Assembly (NCBI GenBank): GCA_016931085.1
Contig: JAFGFO010000247.1
Coordinates: 1 to 16,381 of the forward strand
Direction of reading: 5' to 3'
DNA length: 16,381 nucleotides
Source: Thermoflexales bacterium
Lineage (GTDB): Bacteria > Chloroflexota > Anaerolineae > Fen-1058
Position numbers and translations under genes: made by a program. A model generated the notes under the pieces. The model was not told where the DNA came from, did no database searches, and saw only the letters and a program-made list of their open reading frames with translations. Shown piece by piece: positions 7,413 through 13,347 of this stretch; positions within the stretch are counted from its first letter, which is position 1, and each line of letters begins with the position of its first letter.

Positions 7413-8918
7413 ATGCACATTGGACTTTTGAATCCGCAGGGCAATTTTGACCCTGGTGACAGCTATTGGACCGAGCATCCAGACTTTGGCGGGCAACTGG
7501 TTTACGTCAAGCAGGTCGCGTTGGCGATGGCCGAGCTGGGCCACCGGGTCGATATCCTGACCCGCCAGGTCGTCGACCCGGCCTGGCCGGAATTCGCCGC
7601 CCCGCTCGATGCCTATCCCGGCGCGCCCGGCGTCCGCATCGTGCGGCTGCCGGCCGGCCCAGCCGGCTTTTTGCCCAAAGAGCGGCTATGGCCTCACCTG
7701 GTTCGAGACTGGGCGCCCAACATCATCGCTTTCTACCGAGATGAGGGCGGCTGGCCAGACACCTTGACCGCCCATTACGGCGACGGCGGCCTGTGCGCTG
7801 CCCTGATCGAGGCCCAGGCTGGCGTCCCCTTCACGTTCACGGCCCACTCACTGGGCGCTCAAAAGATGGACAAGCTGGGCGTCACGGCTGAGACCATGGC
7901 AGAGATAGATACACGCTATGCCTTTGGCTGCCGGCTGCTGGCCGAGCGCTTGAGCATGAAGTGCTCGGCGGTCAACATCACCAGCACGCGCCAGGAACGC
8001 CTGGAGCAATACGGCCACCACGCTTATCGCGGCGCTGTAGACGTGAACGACGACGCACGCTTTGCCGTCATCCCGCCCGGTGTCAACCTGGCTGTGTTTG
8101 GCGCGGACGCCCGCTTGGAGAACGAGGCGGCCGTCCAGCAGCACGTCCGAGAACGCCTGGCGCGCGACCTGGGCGAGGAGCGCCTGGGGCTGCCGTCTAT
8201 CGTGGCCTCCAGCCGGCTGGACGCCAAAAAGAACCACCTGGGGCTGGTGCAGGCGTTTGCCCACAGCCCGACGCTCCAGCAGCGAGCCAATCTGGTCTTG
8301 ATCACCGGCGCGTTGGACGATCCTTTGCGCGACGATGCGGCCGCCGGTCCCTCCGAGCGGGCGGTGTTGGCCCAGCTCCGGCGGGTGGTGGACGAGCACA
8401 ACTTGTGGGGCAAGATCAGCGCCTTTGGCGTGCAGGGCCAGCCGGCCCTGGCGGCCGCTTATCGCTTGCTGGCCAGCCAGCCCGGCGCGTGCTTCGCGCT
8501 GATGGCGCTTTACGAACCGTTTGGATTGGCCCCCCTGGAGGCGGCCGCCGCCGGCCTGGCCGTGGTGGTGACGCAGAACGGCGGGCCCAGCGAGAGCATG
8601 CGTGAAGGTGAGCACGAGTACGGTGTGCTGGTCGACCCGGCCGATCCGGCCGACATCGCCAGCGGCCTGGAGCGAATCGTGTGTGATGCAGCCACCTGGG
8701 AGCAGTTTGCCCGCCGCGGGCGGCAGCGCGTGCTGGATGCCTACACGTGGGAGCGCACGGCCCAGGGCTACCTGGCCCAGCTCGAGCGCATCACGCGCGC
8801 TCCCCGGGCTGCCCGCCGGGCCGAATCGCTGCCGCTTCACCCCTATTTTAGCGATCCTCGGCCAGAAAACGCGGTGTCTGTCGAGGAACTGGCCGGGCTT
8901 TACCTGGGAGGCAAGTGA
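7413..8918 (+). CDS. Sucrose-phosphate synthase-like glycosyltransferase (GT4, single-domain)
   Basis: It is predicted to transfer glucose from a nucleotide sugar to fructose 6-phosphate, giving sucrose 6-phosphate. The 501-residue product closely resembles the bacterial enzyme of Halothermothrix orenii as I recall it: the N-terminus reads LLNPQGNFDP then SYWTEHPDFGGQLVYVK. The glycine-rich acceptor loop is GGQLVY at 26-31. TAHSLGAQK lies at 143-151 and SSRLDAKKNH at 266-275 (R268 and K273 expected to hold donor phosphates). YEPFGLAPLE carries the E-x7-E pair E368/E376. There is no C-terminal phosphatase domain, and no separate sucrose-phosphate phosphatase gene is present in the window. Mannosylfructose-phosphate synthase is a close relative and remains a possible alternative activity. 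The stop codon is one base from the next gene's GTG start, so the two are probably translationally coupled. Confidence 0.87.
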   Translation: MHIGLLNPQGNFDPGDSYWTEHPDFGGQLVYVKQVALAMAELGHRVDILTRQVVDPAWPEFAAPLDAYPGAPGVRIVRLPAGPAGFLPKERLWPHLVRDWAPNIIAFYRDEGGWPDTLTAHYGDGGLCAALIEAQAGVPFTFTAHSLGAQKMDKLGVTAETMAEIDTRYAFGCRLLAERLSMKCSAVNITSTRQERLEQYGHHAYRGAVDVNDDARFAVIPPGVNLAVFGADARLENEAAVQQHVRERLARDLGEERLGLPSIVASSRLDAKKNHLGLVQAFAHSPTLQQRANLVLITGALDDPLRDDAAAGPSERAVLAQLRRVVDEHNLWGKISAFGVQGQPALAAAYRLLASQPGACFALMALYEPFGLAPLEAAAAGLAVVVTQNGGPSESMREGEHEYGVLVDPADPADIASGLERIVCDAATWEQFARRGRQRVLDAYTWERTAQGYLAQLERITRAPRAARRAESLPLHPYFSDPRPENAVSVEELAGLYLGGK

Positions 8919-8919
8919 C

Positions 8920-9873
8920 GTGATCGTACCCAAGGGCGATCTGGACCTGCTGGCGATCGGCGAGCTGCTGGTCGATTTTATCTCGGTCGAAGAGACCAAT
9001 TCTCTGCGCGAGGCGCACACCTTTCGCAAGTACCAGGGTGGCTCGCCGGCCAACCTGGCCGTGAACGTGGCCAAGTTAGGCAGCAAAGCGGCGCTCGTAT
9101 CCAAGACAGGTGCCCGCGCTTTTGGCAGTTTTCTCAAGGCCGAGCTGCAGCGCGCCAACGTGCTCACCGACTACCTGGTGACAGACCCAGCCGTGCGCAC
9201 CAGCGTGGTCTTTGTCTCGCGCAGCAAGGGCACGCCAGATTTCGAAGCGTTTCGAGATGCCGATTACCAACTGAATCCCCAGGACATAAGCGAGGAGCAG
9301 ATCCGGCGTGCCAGGGTGGTGCACGCCTCTAGCTGGCCGTTGTCCCGCCAGCCCAGCCGTTCGGCGGTGGAAAAGGCCTTTCAACTGGCCCAAGAGTACG
9401 GCAAGCTCATCTCTTTGGATCCCAATTATAGCCCCTTGATCTGGTCGGATTATCGCCAGGCCGAGTTTGTGCTGCAGCAAATGCTGCGCTACGCCACTCT
9501 CATCAAGCCCTCGCTGGACGATGCCGTGCGGCTGTTTGGCCCTGGCCAGACACCAGAAGCGTACATTGGCATGTTTCACGAGATGGGACCGCAAATCGTG
9601 GTGTTCACTATGGGTTCAGAGGGGGTGCTCTTGTCCGAAAACGGCCAAGTGACACACATCCCGGCCCGCCCGATCACAGTCGTCGACGCCACCGGGGCGG
9701 GCGATTCGTTCTGGGCCGGCTTCCTGGTGGCCCTGCTCGACGGCAACTCGCTCGAGCGCTGCGCCTTGTTCGCGCGCGAAATCGCCGAGCGCAAGCTGAG
9801 CACGGTCGGCCCCCTGCCTGACACCATCGACCGCCAGGCGGTATATGCTGGCCTGGACGCCTCGCCGGCCTAA
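8920..9873 (+). CDS. PfkB-family carbohydrate kinase, probable fructokinase
   Basis: This is an ATP-dependent sugar kinase of the ribokinase family, probably making fructose 6-phosphate, the acceptor of the preceding sucrose-phosphate synthase. The 317-residue product has the expected early motif GGSPANLAVNVAKLG (about 40-54) and the C-terminal signature VVDATGAGDSFWAGF, in which D262 is the predicted catalytic base. The open frame extends back to 8602 inside the previous gene, but GTG 8920 is chosen: GGGAGG at 8906-8911 is well spaced, it lies one base after the previous stop, and the protein then begins at the normal family start (LDLLAIGELLVDF). Fructose specificity is inferred from linkage to the sucrose enzyme; other ketose or 2-keto-sugar kinases of the family look alike. 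It is the last gene of the + strand run. Confidence 0.85.
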   Translation: MIVPKGDLDLLAIGELLVDFISVEETNSLREAHTFRKYQGGSPANLAVNVAKLGSKAALVSKTGARAFGSFLKAELQRANVLTDYLVTDPAVRTSVVFVSRSKGTPDFEAFRDADYQLNPQDISEEQIRRARVVHASSWPLSRQPSRSAVEKAFQLAQEYGKLISLDPNYSPLIWSDYRQAEFVLQQMLRYATLIKPSLDDAVRLFGPGQTPEAYIGMFHEMGPQIVVFTMGSEGVLLSENGQVTHIPARPITVVDATGAGDSFWAGFLVALLDGNSLERCALFAREIAERKLSTVGPLPDTIDRQAVYAGLDASPA

Positions 9874-9904
9874 AAATACCTGTGAACACCTGTCAGCGCC
9901 CCAC

Positions 9905-12850
9905 CTAGCGGCGCGGCTTGCGGGCGCGGTCGCGGGCCTGCCTGAGCCGCCCGGCCACGTCCTCAGGCGAAGCGGGAGCTTCTGAGGCGGGGGGCTCACT
10001 CCCTCCCCTACGGGGGGGGAGAGCTGGGGTGGAGGTCTCACTCCCTCCCCCACGGGGGGGGATGGCAGGGGTGGGGGTCCCCTCCCGCCGCGCCACCCTC
10101 GCCGTCCGCGCCCGGTCGCGGGCGGCAAACAACGCCCCCAGGGCGCGCGGGTGCGCCACGGCCGCCCGCCCCCGCTCCAGCGGCAGCCACAGCCAGGCTG
10201 CCAACTGCGCCGCCACGGCGCGCCAGTCCTCGTCCGTCAAGCGCAAGCGCCGCACGGCCACGTCCAGCGGGAACAGCAGGGCCGCCGCCAGCAGCAGCGC
10301 CGGCCACACCGGCTGGGCGTGAGTGGCCGGCGTAGCCAGCGGCGCGAAGGCCAAGCCCGGCTCGGCCAGCTCCGCACCGCCCGTGGCGCCGGCCAGCGCC
10401 GGCAGCACGCTTGCCGCCTGGCTCAGCCACTTGTATTCCGGCGAATAGGGCACCACCCAGCCGGCCGTCGAGCCGGCCACGCTCACCCCGCTCGCGTCTC
10501 GCTGCACCACATGCACCAGGTAGCTGCCCGGCTGGGCGGCCGGCAGCCGGCCGCGATAGCGCCCCGGCCCCACCTGGGCCAGCTCGATCGTCTGTGAGAC
10601 ATAGTCGGGGCCGACGATGGTCGCCCGAGTGTCGAGGAAATCGCGTCCCAGCCCGGCCTCGTCGCGCGAGAGCAGCTCGATCTCCGCCTGCCCCCCACCC
10701 CCGGCGGCGGAGGACGAGCCGATGACGAGTTGTATCCCTTCGTCGGCCGGCTGCGGCATGACCCAGTTGGCCAACTGCGCCACAAAGGTGTTGAACTGCT
10801 CCCAGGCGACCCACTCGGTTGCCCACTGCCCCTTGAGGTCCGAGGTCCAGGCCACGGCGCGCCCCAGGCCGTATTGCCAACTCGCCAACAGTGGATCGCC
10901 CTGCCCGCTCAGCAGCGCCACGCGTGCGCTTACCTTGGGCGTCGTCCCATTGTAACCGCGCAGCGCCGGCAAGCTCACCACGTCCAGCCCACGCAGGATG
11001 GGCGTAGTGCCGGCCGGCAGTGGCAAGATTGGCTCTTCGATGATGTACGACCCCACCGCCTCGATGGTTTCCTTGAAGAACAACTGCGGCACGTCGGTCA
11101 TGGTTGGCGCGGCATAATAACGCCCGCCGCCGATGCCAGCCAAGTCCGCCAGGCCCGGTCTTGACCCGCCGCCGGCGGCCACAATGGACAGCGTGATGCC
11201 CTCTTCCTGCATCCTGCGCGCCAGCGCGTCATAGTCACCCGCATTGCTCCAGCCGTCGGTCAGCAGGATGACGTGCTTGAGCCGCGCGTCCACCCTGGCC
11301 AGGGCTGCCTCGGCCTCGCTCAGGCCGGCGTAGATATTCGTCTGCCCTTCGGGCCGCAGCCCGCCGATGCTCTGCTGGATGGCGTCCGGGTCGCTCAGCT
11401 CCTGCACGCGCAGCGCCCACAAGGCGCTGGAATCGAAGGCCACCACGCCGATATAGTCGGTGCGCCCCAACAGGCTGGCCGCCTGCATCACCGCGTCCTT
11501 GGCAATGTCCACCTTGGACAGACCACTTTCAGCCCGCACGTACTGGCCCGGATTCAAGCTGGGATCATCGCAGTGGCAGCGCCCCATCGAGCCTGACTTG
11601 TCGATCGCGAACACCAACGCCAGGTTCGGCTCCTGCGTCCGCGAGCGCACGTCCATGTCCACCGGCAAGGCCGCCTCGAGCGGCGTGCGCAGATAGCCGC
11701 CCGCGCCGTACGAGTCCGGCCCGCCGACCATCACCAGCCCGCGCCCCAGTTCGCGCACGTAGGACGGCAGCGCCTTCATCGCCGCGTCAGGCAAAGCCTT
11801 AGCCTTCACGTTGACCAGGAACACAGCATCGTAGCTCGAAAGCGCGGCCAGGTCGGGAGGCAGGTCGGCCGGGGCGACCCGCTCGGCGCCGATGCCGGAC
11901 GACTCCAAAGCCGCCAACAGGTTATCGGCATCCCCCGCGCTGCCTTCGACGACCAGCAGGCGCGGCGGGCCGTGGACGACGGTAAAGGCGGCGGCGGTGT
12001 TGTTCTGCGCCAGGCTGTCGCCGGGCGCCTGCAATTCGGCCGTGTAGCGGCGGAAGCCCGCTTCTTCGGCCGTGAGCGAAAAGCTAAAGCGGCTCTCGCC
12101 CGCTTGCAAAGAGACTTGCTGCGTAGCGATCAGCTTGCCGTCGCCGAAGAGGCGCAGCGTGGCCGGCCCGGCCAGCGTGCTGTGCACGACGGCGACTAGC
12201 TCGAAGGCCTGTCCCTGGCGCACGGCCGCCGGCGCTTCGAGCGCATCGAGATAGGCTTCCTCCCCCCCGGCCGGCCGGCTCAACGGCACCACGTCGATCT
12301 GCACGCCGCGCGCCTCGGCCAGCTCGACCAGCTCCTCCGCCCGCCCCACGTTTTCCAGCCCATCCGAAAGCAGCACGATGCGCTTGTGCGTTTCCTCTGG
12401 GAAGAGCGCCAGCGCCAGGCGCAGCGCCGAGGCGATGTTAGTGCGCGAGCTGCGCGGGATCGAGACGACCGGCGCCAGGGTCTTTTCCTCCGACGCCAGG
12501 CGATCCACCAGCGCATCCTGGCCAAAGACGACGATCGCAGCTCGATCGCCCTCCCGCATCGCCACAAGCGACTCGCGGATAAAGTCTTCGGCGCGCTTTT
12601 GCTCGGCCGGCGGCACGCTGTCCGAGTGATCCAACACAAACACCACCGTCGTATCGTGCACGGCCCGCACGAGCTGCGCCCCGGCCAGCCCCAGGATCAG
12701 GCCCAGCATCACCAGCGCGCGCAGGACCAGGCCCGCCCAAAAGCTGAACGCGCGCGGAAGCGCCCGCCGGCCCAGGAAAGGCAGGGCAAGGAGGGGGGGG
12801 AGGAGAAGAAGGGCGTATAGGGAGGTAGGATAGAGAAAAGAGAAAGACAT
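9905..12850 (-). CDS. Large membrane protein with two VWA domains and an amidotransferase-like domain
   Basis: The 981-residue product probably acts as a membrane-anchored scaffold in a MoxR/VWA-type system; exact function is unknown. Two N-terminal hydrophobic segments (about 7-27, 36-62) precede VWA domain 1 (68-190), with metal-site residues D74, S76, S78 and T137, and LSDG at 161-164. A beta-rich segment (about 205-293) is followed by a class-I glutamine-amidotransferase-like fold (297-397, with GRGLVMVGGPDSYGAGGY) that lacks an obvious catalytic Cys. VWA domain 2 (411-600) has D417, S419, S421 and T504, and TDG at 531-533. Beta domains continue to about 800, then a membrane helix (848-866) and a basic cytoplasmic tail. 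That tail holds a 14-residue repeat pair (about 925-952). ATG 12850 directly abuts a heptamer array and has no Shine-Dalgarno sequence. It is the last gene of the - strand group. Confidence 0.85.
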   Translation of the reverse strand: MSFSFLYPTSLYALLLLPPLLALPFLGRRALPRAFSFWAGLVLRALVMLGLILGLAGAQLVRAVHDTTVVFVLDHSDSVPPAEQKRAEDFIRESLVAMREGDRAAIVVFGQDALVDRLASEEKTLAPVVSIPRSSRTNIASALRLALALFPEETHKRIVLLSDGLENVGRAEELVELAEARGVQIDVVPLSRPAGGEEAYLDALEAPAAVRQGQAFELVAVVHSTLAGPATLRLFGDGKLIATQQVSLQAGESRFSFSLTAEEAGFRRYTAELQAPGDSLAQNNTAAAFTVVHGPPRLLVVEGSAGDADNLLAALESSGIGAERVAPADLPPDLAALSSYDAVFLVNVKAKALPDAAMKALPSYVRELGRGLVMVGGPDSYGAGGYLRTPLEAALPVDMDVRSRTQEPNLALVFAIDKSGSMGRCHCDDPSLNPGQYVRAESGLSKVDIAKDAVMQAASLLGRTDYIGVVAFDSSALWALRVQELSDPDAIQQSIGGLRPEGQTNIYAGLSEAEAALARVDARLKHVILLTDGWSNAGDYDALARRMQEEGITLSIVAAGGGSRPGLADLAGIGGGRYYAAPTMTDVPQLFFKETIEAVGSYIIEEPILPLPAGTTPILRGLDVVSLPALRGYNGTTPKVSARVALLSGQGDPLLASWQYGLGRAVAWTSDLKGQWATEWVAWEQFNTFVAQLANWVMPQPADEGIQLVIGSSSAAGGGGQAEIELLSRDEAGLGRDFLDTRATIVGPDYVSQTIELAQVGPGRYRGRLPAAQPGSYLVHVVQRDASGVSVAGSTAGWVVPYSPEYKWLSQAASVLPALAGATGGAELAEPGLAFAPLATPATHAQPVWPALLLAAALLFPLDVAVRRLRLTDEDWRAVAAQLAAWLWLPLERGRAAVAHPRALGALFAARDRARTARVARREGTPTPAIPPRGGGSETSTPALPPRRGGSEPPASEAPASPEDVAGRLRQARDRARKPRR
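9995..10078. repeat. Two tandem 42-bp repeats inside the VWA gene tail
   Basis: Copy 1 (9995-10036) and copy 2 (10037-10078) both begin CTCACTCCCTCCCC, continue with an ACGGGGGGGG run and end in a G-rich tract. Each copy is internally palindromic (CCTCCCC...GGGGGG). At 42 bp it preserves reading frame, and encodes TPTPAIPPRGGGSE and TSTPALPPRRGGSE on the - strand. The pattern resembles dispersed intergenic repeats of GC-rich Chloroflexota genomes, here accommodated in a flexible cytoplasmic tail. Confidence 0.75.
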
Positions 12851-12851
12851 T

Positions 12852-12890
12852 TTAATTATTAATTGTTAATTGTTAATTGTTAATTGTTAA
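12852..12890. repeat. Heptamer array, TTAATTG orientation (left of S23 gene)
   Basis: Five contiguous 7-bp units occupy 12852-12886: TTAATTA followed by four exact TTAATTG. A partial sixth unit (TTAA) reaches 12890. The array begins 1 bp before the start codon of the large VWA gene (- strand) and contains the TAA stop of the S23-type gene (12887-12889). It is the mirror image of the array at 13313-13347. Confidence 0.92.
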
Positions 12891-13294
12891 TGGGCGGGTG
12901 GCGGTCGTGTGTCACGTGATGGTACATTGCCAGCATGGGATGAGCCAGATCGGGCCGTTTTGATGCTGGCGTTGATGATTTTGCCCAGTTCTTCACATTC
13001 CTGGATCAGGTTTTGCAGTCTGGACTCGGGTAGAAGTTCACTCCGGGTGACGATGATGAGCCATATCCTGGATTCGTTGAGTTCTTTCAAGCATATCTTG
13101 AGCTTGTGGATAAAATCTTTGACGCTCTCGGCCCCGCGTGCCTCGGCGTAAAGAGCGGCCGGCGCCGTGCCGCTGCGCAACAACTGCCCGGCCACGTGAG
13201 TGCCCGCCGGCGTCTTGGGCAAGTTGCCACACAACTTGACAACCCGCACCGCAAACTCTATCAGCCTCTCCTCAATATCATCGCCTTTCGCCAT
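12887..13294 (-). CDS. S23/Avd-type four-helix-bundle protein
   Basis: The 135-residue protein belongs to the four-helix-bundle family that includes proteins encoded in 23S rRNA intervening sequences and the Avd accessory proteins of diversity-generating retroelements; most members have no known function. Diagnostic stretches are LIEFAVRVVKLCGNLPKT, then VAGQLLRSGTAPAALYAEAR, GAESVKDFIHKLKICLKE and ELGKIINASIKTAR. The last 20 or so residues are polar, proline-rich and not conserved-looking. Start ATG 13294 is preferred over an upstream TTG at 13315 because GGAGG (13303-13307) lies 8 nt upstream; the TTG start would begin in the repeat array. Base composition looks nearer 50% GC than the flanking VWA genes, and the gene is bracketed by inverted heptamer arrays. 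Both point to insertion as a mobile or repeat-associated unit. No reverse transcriptase or variable repeat was seen nearby. Confidence 0.88.
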   Translation of the reverse strand: MAKGDDIEERLIEFAVRVVKLCGNLPKTPAGTHVAGQLLRSGTAPAALYAEARGAESVKDFIHKLKICLKELNESRIWLIIVTRSELLPESRLQNLIQECEELGKIINASIKTARSGSSHAGNVPSRDTRPPPAH

Positions 13295-13302
13295 CTCACT
13301 TT

Positions 13303-13307
13303 CCTCC
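13303..13307 (-). promoter_or_regulatory. Ribosome binding site of the S23-type gene
   Basis: GGAGG on the - strand, 8 nt before ATG 13294. It lies inside the unit bounded by the heptamer arrays, so the small gene carries its own translation signal, unlike the VWA genes beyond the arrays. It fixes the start at 13294. Confidence 0.7.
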
Positions 13308-13312
13308 GTTGA

Positions 13313-13347
13313 CAATTAACAATTAAAAATTAATAATTAACAATTAA
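13313..13347. repeat. Heptamer array, CAATTAA orientation (right of S23 gene)
   Basis: Five contiguous 7-bp units: CAATTAA, CAATTAA, AAATTAA, TAATTAA, CAATTAA. They are the reverse complement of the TTAATTG units at 12852-12890, so the two arrays form long, imperfect inverted repeats around the S23-type gene. The TAA stop of the BatA-like gene (13330-13332) and its last five codons (LIVNY) lie inside this array. Confidence 0.92.

Noticed and set aside
7848..9167. 439-codon open frame on the - strand across the SPS and kinase genes
   Set aside because: It crosses the junction of two real genes and shows no domain; it is another GC-driven shadow.
7413..9873. Mannosylfructose synthesis operon as in Agrobacterium
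   Set aside because: Synthase plus fructokinase is similar, but no phosphatase lies next to them, and the synthase resembles the Halothermothrix sucrose-phosphate synthase more closely in my recollection. It is kept only as an alternative.
9874..9904. Bidirectional terminator between the converging gene groups
   Set aside because: The 31-bp gap has a repeated ACCTGT but no inverted repeat with a T-run.
13295..13315. Upstream TTG start for the S23-type gene
   Set aside because: It would start inside the heptamer array and translate through the GGAGG ribosome site; ATG 13294 has correct spacing.
12852..13347. CRISPR array or diversity-generating retroelement
   Set aside because: Units are 7 bp with no spacers, so it is not CRISPR. 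There is an Avd-like protein, but no reverse transcriptase and no template/variable repeat pair in the window.
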